Part shown: positions 25,793-35,028 of the stretch, piece by piece | How the letters are laid out: the number at the start of each line of letters is the position of its first letter | Numbering within the stretch: the first letter of the stretch is position 1 | Source: Clostridiales bacterium | GTDB lineage: Bacteria; Bacillota; Clostridia; Oscillospirales; Acutalibacteraceae | DNA: 64,000 nt | Assembly (NCBI GenBank): GCA_019416455.1 | Contig: DXXG01000007.1 | Span: 434,001-498,000 of the forward strand | Reading direction: 5' to 3' | Position numbers and translations under genes: made by a program | Notes under the pieces: generated by a model | The model's input: only the letters and a program-made list of their open reading frames with translations | Told to the model about the DNA's origin: nothing | Database searches by the model: none

Positions 25793-26239
25793 TCACAGCA
25801 GAGACAGGCCGAAAAGGATCAGCCCGTACACAACGGAAGCGGTGACACCGAACACCAGTACCGGTCCCGCCACGGTAAACAGCTTGGCCCCTAGGCCGGT
25901 GACAAAGCCTTCGCTTTTGAATTCCAGGGCAGGAGACACCATGGAGTTGGCGAATCCTGTGATGGGTACCAAAGTGCCTGCCCCAGCGTGCTTGGCGATC
26001 CTGTCGTAGGACCCCAGAGCGGTGAGCAGAGCGGAAAGAAAGATCAGACTGATGGACACTCCGGTGCGAGCTTCCAGAAGTTCCAACCCCAGACTCTGAT
26101 ACAGATTACACAGGATCTGGCCCAAGGTGCAGATGGACCCGCCAAACAAAAAAGCCAACAGACAGTTTTTCCCCACAGTGGTAGGCGGCGAGGCCTTTTC
26201 CACCCGGTATTTATATTCCTCTTTGGAAAACAGCTTCAT
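25793..26239 (-). CDS. spoVAC: Stage V sporulation protein AC
   Basis: 148 residues with about four membrane helices. SpoVAC is a membrane subunit of the SpoVA dipicolinate channel and can act as a mechanosensitive pore. The segment VPITGFANSMVSPALEFKSEG is diagnostic of SpoVAC/SpoVAE-type subunits, and the position upstream of spoVAD makes it AC. A candidate sigma-G promoter lies 30 bases upstream, consistent with forespore expression. Confidence 0.93.
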   Translation of the reverse strand: MKLFSKEEYKYRVEKASPPTTVGKNCLLAFLFGGSICTLGQILCNLYQSLGLELLEARTGVSISLIFLSALLTALGSYDRIAKHAGAGTLVPITGFANSMVSPALEFKSEGFVTGLGAKLFTVAGPVLVFGVTASVVYGLILFGLSLL

Positions 26240-26268
26240 AGAAAGATCCCCCTTTGCCGTTTTTCTCT

Positions 26269-26297
26269 AGTCTGGCAGATAGGGGTGAAAATTATTC
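26269..26297 (-). promoter_or_regulatory. Candidate forespore sigma-G/F promoter
   Basis: On the minus strand GAATA (26293-26297), a 17-base spacer and CAGACTA (26269-26275) match the Bacillus sigma-G pattern (gHATR, CATxxTA) with one mismatch, correctly placed before spoVAC. Confidence 0.5.
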
Positions 26298-26308
26298 CAA
26301 AACACAAG

Positions 26309-26351
26309 AAAACCGGGACCCAAACCGCTTTCAAAGCGCCGGATCCCGGTC
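26309..26351 (-). terminator. Intrinsic terminator of the esterase/glucosidase operon
   Basis: On the minus strand ACCGGGATCC pairs with GGGTCCCGGT across a loop, followed by a T-rich tract. Confidence 0.65.
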
Positions 26352-26366
26352 TTTTAATTCAATTTA

Positions 26367-27416
26367 TCACAGCTTTTGGAACAGGTTTTCCAGAAAAGCG
26401 TCTGCCAACGGCAGCCACAGCTGGAAATTGGGATACTTTGCCTTGCCGCCTGTAACCAGCGGAGCTCCCGCCTGACCGTGGGGGACTCCCGCGAAGGTGT
26501 GGACCTCCACTTCCACCCCGTGGGCCAGCAAGTCGGGCACCGTGGCGTTCAGGTTGTCCATGGCGCTGTCATCCCGGCCCACGGCGAAAAAGGTGGGCGG
26601 GTACACCACGTTCTCGTAGTCAAAGGACTCTCCTGCAAATCGGGGACCATACACGCAGAGAAACGCGGCGGGAGTGGCGTCGACCTCATCCAGTTCATCG
26701 GGAAGGTAGGCGGGGAAAGCGTCTTTCACCGTCTGCTTCCCGGAAAAATACTGGATCAGTCCCTCCCCGGTGATACCTCCGTTGGAGAACCCGGCAAAGG
26801 CCACCTTCTTGGGGTCGATACCGTACCGGGCGGCGTTCTTCCGCACGTACCGCACCGCTCTGGCAGCGTCCACCCCGGCTTCTTTTTGAGTCCAGGGGTT
26901 GTGGTTGGTCCGGTTCAAAAGCAGAAAGGAGTGATACCCCATGGCGTTGAAATCCCGGGCGCTCTGGTAGCCTTCCAGCACGTTGGCGTCCCCATGATCT
27001 CCCCCGGCGCAGAACACCACCGCCCCCTTGGGAGTTTCTCCCTCCGGCAGCAGCATCTCATAGAGGTAGGGTTTGAAATCCGGATCGTGGTTGTAGCGGA
27101 AATTGGAATTGTCTGTATAATCCGTCTCGGTGGGCATGTTGCCCTCCTCCCACAGGTAGGTCCGGGGCGTGGGATCCTCCAGGGGCTCCAAAGCCTCCAG
27201 CATCTCCCCCAGCTTGGCCACCTTGGTATGGGTCTCCTCATTGTAGGGACTCCACACGATGGACCGGTACAGGTTCACCAGTTCCGCCACCTTGGGGATG
27301 GGGTAATTCAGGCAGTCCTCAAACACGGTGATGGCCCGATGTTTCAAAGGCCCCATGGCCCGGTGCACCGGCTCCTCTTTTTTCCACATCTCGTCAAAAC
27401 GACTCCAATCCGGCAT
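26367..27416 (-). CDS. Alpha/beta-hydrolase, probable carbohydrate esterase
   Basis: 349 residues. The nucleophile elbow GFSNGG (Ser) sits in an alpha/beta-hydrolase core, preceded by an oxyanion-type VVFCAGGDHGDAN strand-loop; a late HTFAGVPHGQAGAP supplies the catalytic His, and Asp candidates lie in AVGRDDSAMDN. It lacks a signal peptide, so it acts in the cytosol. The resemblance is to BD-FAE/acetylxylan-type esterases. It lies 18 bases downstream of the GH3 glucosidase, suggesting deacylation of imported glycosides. Confidence 0.75.
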   Translation of the reverse strand: MPDWSRFDEMWKKEEPVHRAMGPLKHRAITVFEDCLNYPIPKVAELVNLYRSIVWSPYNEETHTKVAKLGEMLEALEPLEDPTPRTYLWEEGNMPTETDYTDNSNFRYNHDPDFKPYLYEMLLPEGETPKGAVVFCAGGDHGDANVLEGYQSARDFNAMGYHSFLLLNRTNHNPWTQKEAGVDAARAVRYVRKNAARYGIDPKKVAFAGFSNGGITGEGLIQYFSGKQTVKDAFPAYLPDELDEVDATPAAFLCVYGPRFAGESFDYENVVYPPTFFAVGRDDSAMDNLNATVPDLLAHGVEVEVHTFAGVPHGQAGAPLVTGGKAKYPNFQLWLPLADAFLENLFQKL

Positions 27417-27434
27417 GCCAAACCGCTCCTTTCC

Positions 27435-29846
27435 TCAAGCCTGCATCCGCTTCAAGGCGTTGCTCTTCAAAATATACCGCAGCACGTTGCAGGCGCCCCG
27501 CTGGAGCTCGGCCAAAGTCAGACCGTTCTCCTTTTCCAGGGAGGCCAGCACAGCGCCGTCCACGCCGCCGGCAAAATCCACGCCGCCGGGCATCAGCACG
27601 TCCACCTGAGAACGAACACGATAGGCGCTGTCCCACAGGTCGGGGAAATCGGGATCAACGCTGGGACGCATCCACCAGTCGGTCATGACGCAGCCCTGGT
27701 AATCCCACTCGCCACGGAGCACGGTGGTGCACAGGTCGTAGTTGTAGTGATCCCAAACACCGTTGATCTTGTTGTAGCTGGTCATGATGTTCTGGGGCTG
27801 GGCCTCGTCAATGCAGATCTTGAAGCCCTTGAGGTAGATCTCCCGCAGAGCCCGCTGGGACAGGCGGGAATCGTTGTATTCACGGTTGGTCTCCTGGTTG
27901 TTGCAGGCGAAGTGCTTGGGGCAGGCGGAAACGCCGTTTTTCTGGAGGCCCCGCACCATGGCCGCGCCGATCTTGCCGGTGACCACAGGATCCTCGGAGA
28001 AATATTCGAAGTTACGGCCGCACAGGGGGTTCCGGTGGATGTTCATGCCAGGCCCCAGCAGCACATCGCTGCCCTTCATGACCATTTCACGGCCGTGGGA
28101 CTGGTACATGTTCTCCACCAACTGGGGATTCCAGGTACAGGCCAACGCGGTGCCGCAGGGCAGCAGAGAGCAGTAGAATTGCAGACGGATTCCGGAAGGA
28201 CCGTCGGTGGTGGTGATGGGAGGCACGCCCATAGCCCGCAGGTTCTCGGTGATGCCGCCCATGACAGCAGCGTTGCCCTTGGCGCCCAAGGGGCTGTCCA
28301 TGATCATGTCGCCCCGGCTGAGAGCTTCCAGATCCACAGGGGCGATCTGAGCCACAAAGTCCTCCATGGTGGCAAGACCCATGGCCACGTCCTGCAGCTT
28401 GATGCCCTTGTCCCCGGTGTAGGGGATCTCCTGGGGCAGGTTTTCCAGGATGCGGTCCTTCAGAGAGCGGGTGGCCAGAGGCACGGGCTCGAAGGCCTTT
28501 TCCCCGTTCTTGTTCACCATGCGGTCGAAGGCCACCACGGGAGCGCACACCTCCTGGAGCTGACGCAGCACCCGGAACTGAGGCACGTTGACGCTGCCCT
28601 GTTTCTGGGCGGTGCGCACGTCTGTGCCCACGAAAACTTCATAGTCGCCGGCTTCCAGCACCCAGGCATTCTTGCTGCCGGTGACGCCGGAATCATCGTA
28701 GCTTGCCAAGGTATCCAGAGAGAAGGCCAGATCCAAGGTCTGAGACTGACCGGGCTGGAGCAGCTTGGTCTTTTGGAAAGCGGTCAGTTCCCGGGCGGGC
28801 TTGCCCAGCAGGCCCTGGGGAGCGGCGCCGTACACCTGGACCACTTCCTTACCGGCAAATTCGCCGGTGTTCTTCACAGTGACCTTCACCCGAACGGTAT
28901 CACCGCAGGGCTTTACCTGAATGTTCTCCAAAGCGAAGGTGGTGTAGGACAGACCGAAACCAAAGGGGAACTGGACAGCGTCCTTCTGGAAGGTCTCGAA
29001 ATAACGGTATCCCACGTAGATGTCCTCCACGTAGGTGTTTTCCTCCATGCCCAGGAAGGTGTCGGCGCTGGGATAATCCTCATAGCGGTAGGCGATGGTA
29101 TCGGTGAGCTTGCCGCAGGGGTTCACCTTGCCGGTGAGCACGTCCGCCACAGCGTTACCGCTCTCCATGCCGCCCTGCCACACATACAGAGCCGCGTCAA
29201 TGGTATAATCCTCCAGCCATGCCAGATCCATGACGCTGCCGGAATCGATAAGCACCACGGTATGAGCGAAAGCGCTGGTCACCTGGGTGAGCATTTTCTT
29301 CTCGTCCTCGGTGAGGTAGAAGCTACCGGGCTCCAAGGCGTTCTCACGGGATTCACCGGCGGCCCGACCAATGACCACCACAGCGGTCTGGCAGCGGGCG
29401 GCGGCCGCCTTCACCTGGGCGTCCTCCAAAGGCATCTCCTCAAAGTACCGGGGCCAGTGAGCCCAAAACCCCATGTCAGGCACATTTTCAGCGCTCCACT
29501 TGGCGTAGACGGAGGCCAATTCTTCGTCCACCTGGACGCCGGCGTTTTGCAGGCCTTCCATCAGGTTGACGGTGTAGGGCGGGTTCACGTCGCCTCCGGA
29601 GCCGTAGCCCACATAGAACCAATCCAACTGTACCCGGCCGAACACAGCCACAGGCTGGCCCTGCTTCAAGGGCAGAGCGTTGTTCTGGTTTTTCAACAGC
29701 ACCGCGCCCTCCGCGGCGGCGGCGCGGCACAGAGCGGGCATATGCTCCTCGATGACTTTTTCACCGAAAACAGGCTTGTGCATTTCCTGAGCCAGCTGCT
29801 CCCGCAGCTCCTGAGGGATATCTTCCAGAGACAAATTTTCATTCAT
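27435..29846 (-). CDS. Glycoside hydrolase family 3 beta-glucosidase with permuted domains
   Basis: 803 residues with the GH3 domains in swapped order. The alpha/beta sandwich domain comes first (about 30-310, with VWQGGMESGNAVADVLTG and PFGFGLSYTTF), then a fibronectin-type III-like domain (about 315-420). The catalytic TIM-like domain is at the C-terminal end (about 490-800), with TTDGPSGIR, GPGMNIHRNPLCGRNFEYF, CPKHFACNNQE and the nucleophile Asp723 in VMTDWW. Normal GH3 enzymes have the catalytic domain first; this order is known from Ruminococcus albus beta-glucosidase. There is no signal peptide, so it hydrolyses imported oligosaccharides inside the cell. RBS GAGGAGG precedes ATG 29846. 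Confidence 0.93.
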   Translation of the reverse strand: MNENLSLEDIPQELREQLAQEMHKPVFGEKVIEEHMPALCRAAAAEGAVLLKNQNNALPLKQGQPVAVFGRVQLDWFYVGYGSGGDVNPPYTVNLMEGLQNAGVQVDEELASVYAKWSAENVPDMGFWAHWPRYFEEMPLEDAQVKAAAARCQTAVVVIGRAAGESRENALEPGSFYLTEDEKKMLTQVTSAFAHTVVLIDSGSVMDLAWLEDYTIDAALYVWQGGMESGNAVADVLTGKVNPCGKLTDTIAYRYEDYPSADTFLGMEENTYVEDIYVGYRYFETFQKDAVQFPFGFGLSYTTFALENIQVKPCGDTVRVKVTVKNTGEFAGKEVVQVYGAAPQGLLGKPARELTAFQKTKLLQPGQSQTLDLAFSLDTLASYDDSGVTGSKNAWVLEAGDYEVFVGTDVRTAQKQGSVNVPQFRVLRQLQEVCAPVVAFDRMVNKNGEKAFEPVPLATRSLKDRILENLPQEIPYTGDKGIKLQDVAMGLATMEDFVAQIAPVDLEALSRGDMIMDSPLGAKGNAAVMGGITENLRAMGVPPITTTDGPSGIRLQFYCSLLPCGTALACTWNPQLVENMYQSHGREMVMKGSDVLLGPGMNIHRNPLCGRNFEYFSEDPVVTGKIGAAMVRGLQKNGVSACPKHFACNNQETNREYNDSRLSQRALREIYLKGFKICIDEAQPQNIMTSYNKINGVWDHYNYDLCTTVLRGEWDYQGCVMTDWWMRPSVDPDFPDLWDSAYRVRSQVDVLMPGGVDFAGGVDGAVLASLEKENGLTLAELQRGACNVLRYILKSNALKRMQA

Positions 29847-29873
29847 GGGAAAAACCTCCTCGCTTTTTTCTCA

Positions 29874-29903
29874 ATCTTACAATGATTTGGCCCCATCCGT
29901 CAA
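29874..29903 (-). promoter_or_regulatory. Promoter for the GH3-esterase operon
   Basis: On the minus strand TTGACG (29898-29903), an 18-base spacer and TAAGAT (29874-29879), about 28 bases upstream of the GH3 start. Confidence 0.6.
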
Positions 29904-30053
29904 TAGATTGTTGGAAATACCGGAAATTAATTCTATATATTTTCATGCTTTTCTGGCAGAAAAGCATGAAATTCCCTTTATTTTGCGCTCTAAGCAAAAG
30001 ACTTGTCCCCTGTCGTCAGACCGGATCTCAGATACCTATGCCCCCACCTCCAA

Positions 30054-30101
30054 GAGCAAAAAAGAAGGATATGGGACAGCAATAAACCATCCCATATCCT
30101 T
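30054..30101 (-). terminator. Intrinsic terminator after the binding-protein gene
   Basis: AAGGATATGGGA pairs with TCCCATATCCTT and is followed on the minus strand by a long T-run. It separates the ABC operon from the GH3 promoter. Confidence 0.85.
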
Positions 30102-30114
30102 GTATCCTGTTCAG

Positions 30115-31713
30115 TTACTGAGCGTAATACTCGGCACGCTCATCCAGGATCTTTTGCACATCATACTTTTCCATTTCAGCCATCCACTGATCGTATATAG
30201 CGTCAAACTGATCGGGAGAGCAGGTGGTGACTTCCACTTCATACTTTTCCTTTACCTTTGTCAGGTTGGTAGTCTGCTCCACCTGGGTGGGGGAAGTATA
30301 GATGGGGGCATGCATACGGATACCAATGCCCGCTTTCGTATAGTTGTCGATCACGTATTCCTCATAGCCAGGAAGTTCCTTGGAGGTAGCCGCCATGAAA
30401 TCCTCTTCTGTCTTATAGTATCCCTGGTTGCCCACCAAGAACAGATCGTGACGGATCCAGTCCTTTTCCGTTGCGTTCTTCTCAGCGTCGATCACCACAG
30501 GCACATCGTCCACAAATTCAAAGTGCTCGCCCTCAAATCCATGGAACACTGTAAAACCACCTTCGCCTGCAAGGAAATCCAAATATTCGAAGCACGCTTC
30601 GGGATCTTTCGCGGTCTTGGGCAGGAACACCACAGCACCGGTCTCAGAATAGTTGGGGGTATAGATTTCACCATTATTCACGTTCTTCATGGGATCGATA
30701 GCCACAAAATCGGCAGTGGGGATATTCTGCTTCAAGTTCTGGAGCAGACCGCCGCGGAGGTTGTCCACGTTGCCGTTCACGTCGTACTCCCAGTATCCCA
30801 GCTGACCGGACACGCAAAGCTCTTTTTCTTTCTGGCTGAAGTTCTTGGAGGTGAAGTATTCCGGGTCCATCAAGCCTTCGTTGTAGCACTTGTTGCGGAA
30901 TCTCATGTATTCCCGGTAGCCTTCGTCAGCGTATTCCAAATAGGGAGAGTTGATGTTATAGGACTCCTGATCCAGCGTTTCAGACAGGAAAGCGAATTTC
31001 AAAGCATTGCCCGCTACCATGGCGACCACTTTTTCAGATCCCACTCCACCGGGGTCCTGCTGTTTGAAAGCGGTGAGAACCTCATACAGTTCATCCACCG
31101 TGGTGGGAACTTCCATATCCAGCGCTTCCAGCCAATCAGTGCGGATAAAGCAGTTGATGTTGCCGGTAGTGGAACGGCGGGCGAACACACCAAACATCTC
31201 GCCGCTGGGCAGTTTGGAAGCGTTGAGAACACTTTCCCCTAAGTATTCCTTCAACTGAGGAGCGCCATCGATATAGGGCGCCACGTCGTAAAGACCTCCG
31301 TCCTCGTAATACTGCTGGATCTGGTCGGGGTAATAGGACATCATGATATCAGCGGCAGTACCTGAGGCCATCATGGTGTTGACCTTCGTCACCTCTTCGC
31401 TTCGGGGAACTGGTACGAACTCCACCGTGATGTTCTTTTCCGCCATCTGTTCGTTGATCCACTTGGTCCACATGTTATCGGTGATGGTGCCTTGACCTTC
31501 GGGAACATTGCCGCGGTCAAAAAGCATCGCGGAAATGGTGACCGGTTCCGTTCTTTCTCCTGTGCCTTCCGTGGCGGCGGAGTTCTCCGCTGTGGAGGAA
31601 CCGCCGTCAGCTGTGGAACCGGAGGACCCGGAATTTCCGCCGCAGCCGGTAAAACTGGCGGCAGTCATGATCAGCGCCAATGCCAGCGCCAACAGTTTGG
31701 GAGCAGACTTTTT
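30115..31713 (-). CDS. ABC sugar-importer substrate-binding lipoprotein (LplA/YtcQ type)
   Basis: 532 residues. The signal peptide ends in the lipobox FTGC (Cys25), followed by a Ser/Gly-rich linker and a long type 1 extracellular solute-binding domain of the large (about 540-residue) LplA class. ATG 31713 with AGGAAGG upstream gives a proper signal peptide; an in-frame ATG 11 codons earlier would add a charged extension. It is the last gene of a three-gene importer operon with two permeases. No ATPase is present, as is usual for this class, which shares an MsmX-type ATPase encoded elsewhere. A beta-glucoside or related oligosaccharide is the inferred substrate, from the adjacent GH3 enzyme. 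Confidence 0.9.
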   Translation of the reverse strand, partial: KKSAPKLLALALALIMTAASFTGCGGNSGSSGSTADGGSSTAENSAATEGTGERTEPVTISAMLFDRGNVPEGQGTITDNMWTKWINEQMAEKNITVEFVPVPRSEEVTKVNTMMASGTAADIMMSYYPDQIQQYYEDGGLYDVAPYIDGAPQLKEYLGESVLNASKLPSGEMFGVFARRSTTGNINCFIRTDWLEALDMEVPTTVDELYEVLTAFKQQDPGGVGSEKVVAMVAGNALKFAFLSETLDQESYNINSPYLEYADEGYREYMRFRNKCYNEGLMDPEYFTSKNFSQKEKELCVSGQLGYWEYDVNGNVDNLRGGLLQNLKQNIPTADFVAIDPMKNVNNGEIYTPNYSETGAVVFLPKTAKDPEACFEYLDFLAGEGGFTVFHGFEGEHFEFVDDVPVVIDAEKNATEKDWIRHDLFLVGNQGYYKTEEDFMAATSKELPGYEEYVIDNYTKAGIGIRMHAPIYTSPTQVEQTTNLTKVKEKYEVEVTTCSPDQFDAIYDQWMAEMEKYDVQKILDERAEYYAQ

Positions 31714-31773
31714 CATAGTGATCCTTCCTTTGCTTTTAGATTTCATTACTGTTTATTGAAAAGGAGCCCTGTA

Positions 31774-32670
31774 TCACCCCTTTACCGAACCTACCATGAC
31801 TCCCTTTACAAAATACTTTTGCAGCCAGGGATACACAAGGATGATGGGAATGGTGGAAACCACGATGCTTGCCATTTTCAAAGATTCCGGCATCACCTGC
31901 TGTCCCAGACCTTCGCCGGTAGCGTTGGCGGAATTGAGCTGGTTCAACTCCTCTGTAAAGATCAGCTGACGCAGCTTGAGCTGCAAGGTGAATTTATCGG
32001 GATCGCTGATGTAAAGCAAGCTGGTAAAATAGTCGTTCCAGTAACTCACCGCGTAGAACAATCCGATGGTGGCGATGATAGGCATGGAAAGAGGCAGGAC
32101 GATCTTGATCAAGCAAGTGATATCGTTGCAGCCATCCAAAATTGCCGCTTCTTCCAAGCTCTCAGGCAGCTGAGAGAAAAAGGTGCGCATCACGATGAAA
32201 TTGAAAACGTTCATGGCGCTGGGCAGAATCAGAGCCCAGACAGTATCCAGCAGCTTTAAGTCTTTCACCAACAGGAAGGTGGGAATCATGCCACCGCTAA
32301 AGTACATGGTGAACATCAGGAATAAGGTGATCGCGTAACGGCCTTTCAACCGATGTTTTGACAGAGCGTATGCCGCTCCGATCGTCAGGACCAATCCCAG
32401 GATGGTCCCCACTACTGTGACGAATATCGTGGTGCTCATGGACATCCAGATATCCCGTTTTCTCAAGGTAGTGGCAATGGATTCCAGCTGGAACTCGATA
32501 GGATAGAAAGTGACCTCACCTGACAGAATGGGACGGTTTCCGCTGAAAGAATATGCCAGCACATTCAAAAAGGGATACAGACACGCTACCACCACAATGG
32601 TGATGATGGTGTAATTCAAAACGGTCCCAACCGTTTCTCCGACACTTCGTTTGATTTTTTTCGCGGGCAT
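31774..32670 (-). CDS. ABC sugar-importer permease (LplC/MalG type)
   Basis: 298 residues with six membrane helices. The EAA loop that contacts the ATPase is visible as ESLEEAAILDGCNDITCLIKIVLPLSMP. The C-terminal sequence WLQKYFVKGVMVGSVKG is typical of LplC/YtcP-type permeases. It starts about 20 bases after the upstream permease stop and is followed by the binding-protein gene. Confidence 0.93.
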   Translation of the reverse strand: MPAKKIKRSVGETVGTVLNYTIITIVVVACLYPFLNVLAYSFSGNRPILSGEVTFYPIEFQLESIATTLRKRDIWMSMSTTIFVTVVGTILGLVLTIGAAYALSKHRLKGRYAITLFLMFTMYFSGGMIPTFLLVKDLKLLDTVWALILPSAMNVFNFIVMRTFFSQLPESLEEAAILDGCNDITCLIKIVLPLSMPIIATIGLFYAVSYWNDYFTSLLYISDPDKFTLQLKLRQLIFTEELNQLNSANATGEGLGQQVMPESLKMASIVVSTIPIILVYPWLQKYFVKGVMVGSVKG

Positions 32671-32689
32671 AATTTGGCCGCCTCCTCTC

Positions 32690-33649
32690 TTACATAACTC
32701 CCTCTTCGCCCAAAAGCTTGGTGGTCTTATTGGCCAGCACCAAAAGGATGATGTTAACTACCGACTGGAACAGACCGATGGCCGTAGCCAAGCTGTACTG
32801 GGTCTTCTGCAAGCCGATCTTGTACACATAAGTGCTCAGCACTTCGGAAACATTGATCACCTTGTCATTGCCCAAAAGCAGAGGAGCGTCCAAACCAATA
32901 GACATGGATTTGCTCAGCGTGAGGATCAGCATCATGACGATGGTAGGCTTAATGGCCGGCAGCGTGATGTACCAGATCCTCTTCAGCTTTGTGGCGCCGT
33001 CTATGTAAGCGGCCTCGTACAATGTCTCATCCACACCTGAAAGGGCCGCCAGATAAATGATGGTCCCCCATCCGATCTCTTTCCACACATTGGAGAGCAC
33101 GTAGCTGAAAAGCCACCAGCCTTCATCCACCAAAAAGCCGATCGGCCCAATGCCTATGGCGCCCAGCAGATTATTGACGACTCCGTTGCGCACGGACAAC
33201 AGATTCGTTGTCACAATGCCGGCCACCACGACCCAGGAAACGAAGTGAGGAAGATACAGGATAGACTGGGTGACCCGTTTGAATCCGGAACAGTTCACTT
33301 CATTGAGCATCAAGGAGAGAACGATGGTGAGGGGGAAATTGACCGCGATGGTCAGAATGTTCAAGATCAAGGTATTGCGGGTGGCGATCCAGAAGAACTC
33401 CTCCGCGAAAACCTCTTTGAACACATCCAGTCCGACCCACGGGCTGGCTAAAGTCCCTTGGAAAATATTGTAATCTTTAAAGGCGATGGTCACGCCGTAC
33501 ATAGGTATGTACTTGAAAATAAAAATGTATATTATCGCCGGAACACATAATAAATATAAATATTTGTCCCGTATCAGATAGTATAAAATTCCTTTTTTTC
33601 TTTCACCTGATTTAACAGAGGACCGCTTCACACTTTTTGCGACAGCCAT
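32690..33649 (-). CDS. ABC sugar-importer permease (LplB/MalF type)
   Basis: 319 residues with six membrane helices and a basic N-terminus. The EAA loop reads GVDETLYEAAYIDGATKLKRIWYITLPAI. The early segment YIPMYGVTIAFKDYN is a hallmark of LplB/YteP-like permeases that pair with LplC and a large binding protein. It is the first gene of the importer operon, behind the promoter at 33686-33714. Confidence 0.93.
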   Translation of the reverse strand: MAVAKSVKRSSVKSGERKKGILYYLIRDKYLYLLCVPAIIYIFIFKYIPMYGVTIAFKDYNIFQGTLASPWVGLDVFKEVFAEEFFWIATRNTLILNILTIAVNFPLTIVLSLMLNEVNCSGFKRVTQSILYLPHFVSWVVVAGIVTTNLLSVRNGVVNNLLGAIGIGPIGFLVDEGWWLFSYVLSNVWKEIGWGTIIYLAALSGVDETLYEAAYIDGATKLKRIWYITLPAIKPTIVMMLILTLSKSMSIGLDAPLLLGNDKVINVSEVLSTYVYKIGLQKTQYSLATAIGLFQSVVNIILLVLANKTTKLLGEEGVM

Positions 33650-33685
33650 AATTTTTCACTCCTAACCCCGTGTTTTATGTGCACA

Positions 33686-33714
33686 ATTATAGTGAACAGC
33701 CTCAGAGAGCGCAA
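33686..33714 (-). promoter_or_regulatory. Promoter for the ABC importer operon
   Basis: On the minus strand TTGCGC (33709-33714), a 17-base spacer and TATAAT (33686-33691). The weak -35 fits an activator-dependent promoter. Confidence 0.65.
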
Positions 33715-33864
33715 GAGTCTGTTTCTAGGGTACAGGGTCAGATTCTAGCTTTTTTGACCAGTAGAAACTGTTAAATCCTATGGTTCTCTCTTCAAAATGA
33801 CGAGAAACAGCTATCAAATTATGCGAAAATAGTATGAGTTCATGCGGAGGATTAGCTATACAGG

Positions 33865-33893
33865 TTGACAAAATTAGTGATTTTCTTTATCAT
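33865..33893 (+). promoter_or_regulatory. Promoter for the AraC-type regulator
   Basis: TTGACA at 33865-33870 and TATCAT at 33888-33893 are spaced by 17 bases. Confidence 0.65.
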
Positions 33894-33981
33894 GTTTTAA
33901 AAGCGCACGGCGTACTCTCTAAAATATAAAATGATATTATAAGTTTCTTGGGATATTTTGCCGAAAGGGCAAGGGGAAGCT

Positions 33982-35028
33982 ATGTTGTGGAGAAAGAAAA
34001 AACAACAAAATGTATCTGGCTATGTGGCCATATACACACGCTTGGCAGCGGGAATGATGCTGTTGGTCCTGCTTCCTGTTGTGATCATCGGCAACTGGTT
34101 TTACTTTACATACCGCAGCAATTCCCGCATGCACTTTAATGAAATGTCCCAATCCTATGTGAATGAAATTACATTTCATTTGCAAACTTTGTTCTCTTCT
34201 TTGGAAAAAGAATTGACCGCATTATCCGATCAGCAGATCTTCCTGACCTATCAAAGAGCAGGTTCTCCGGATTTTGATGTAGACATCCTCCAAAGGATCA
34301 GCACGGATCTTCAATATGTACAGCGCAAGTACAATTACGTTGACTCTGTCTATTTTGCCGATTTGTCTACCAACAGTATTTTCGCAGGTGAGAACGGTCT
34401 CTATGACCTCACTGATTACTACGACGTGGAATGGATCAAAACGATCCCTCGGGGTACCTCGATCCAGTATCTCCCTGTCCGGGTCAACGCGGACGCTTCT
34501 TCCCTATCCTTCCTTCAGCACGACTATCACCGATTTATCTTCCCGGAACATGTGATCAGTTTAGTGCGGTCCGACGGAACAAGATTTTTCGCCATCAATA
34601 TCAGCGTGGTAAAATTGGTCCAACATTTGCAGACGCTGTATACTTTAGCGGATGACGTATCTTTTTCTCTTTATCAAGAGGACTCGGTTCTCTTATCCTT
34701 GGATCATGGGGTCATGCTGCCATTTGGCACAGAATTGCCCCAGCATTATGATTCTGAAACCGGCAGCTCTGTTTTAGAATACTCAAACTCGTTCTGCCAG
34801 GGGCTGTTCACCTGTACCCTCAGCTATGACCCCTGGATCGCTGATGAAAATTCTCAAGTATTCTTACGATTTCTAAATAATCATATGCGTGATCTTGGGG
34901 ACAGTTCTGATCCTGCTGGTATTCATCATGGGAAGGTCTCTTTACAATCCCATGAACAACCTGCTGGAAGAGATCCGAGGCCTGTCCACTACCTTCGATC
35001 AAGAGGACCTGGATTCCACAAAAGATGA
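33982..35028 (+). CDS. Membrane sensor half of a frameshifted AraC regulator
   Basis: ATG 33982 follows AAGGGG. About 297 genuine residues: a basic start, a first membrane helix (about 20-45) and an extracellular dCache-like sensor domain. Around 34873-34888 the reading frame changes; the remaining roughly 50 codons of this frame are unrelated and rich in Pro, His and Arg. The second helix and the DNA-binding part continue in another frame (see the entry starting at 34889). Intact relatives (YesN/YtdP-like one-component regulators next to LplABC importers) are single proteins of about 740 residues, so this is a split gene, by mutation or by a sequencing error. Confidence 0.75.
   Translation: MLWRKKKQQNVSGYVAIYTRLAAGMMLLVLLPVVIIGNWFYFTYRSNSRMHFNEMSQSYVNEITFHLQTLFSSLEKELTALSDQQIFLTYQRAGSPDFDVDILQRISTDLQYVQRKYNYVDSVYFADLSTNSIFAGENGLYDLTDYYDVEWIKTIPRGTSIQYLPVRVNADASSLSFLQHDYHRFIFPEHVISLVRSDGTRFFAINISVVKLVQHLQTLYTLADDVSFSLYQEDSVLLSLDHGVMLPFGTELPQHYDSETGSSVLEYSNSFCQGLFTCTLSYDPWIADENSQVFLRFLNNHMRDLGDSSDPAGIHHGKVSLQSHEQPAGRDPRPVHYLRSRGPGFHKR

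Larger units (their letters stand above)
33650..33981. other. Divergent control region between importer operon and AraC regulator
   Basis: No gene. It holds one promoter on each strand and, between them, short tandem GGGT elements (GGGTacaGGGT, about 33729-33740) flanked by CTAG boxes. These are plausible AraC-type binding sites, but no direct evidence is available. Confidence 0.45.

Noticed and set aside
26376..29885. A very long plus-strand open frame opposite the esterase and GH3 genes
   Set aside because: It is antisense to two clearly recognised enzymes, is rich in Gly, His and Val as expected from a reversed GC-rich gene, and has no family resemblance.
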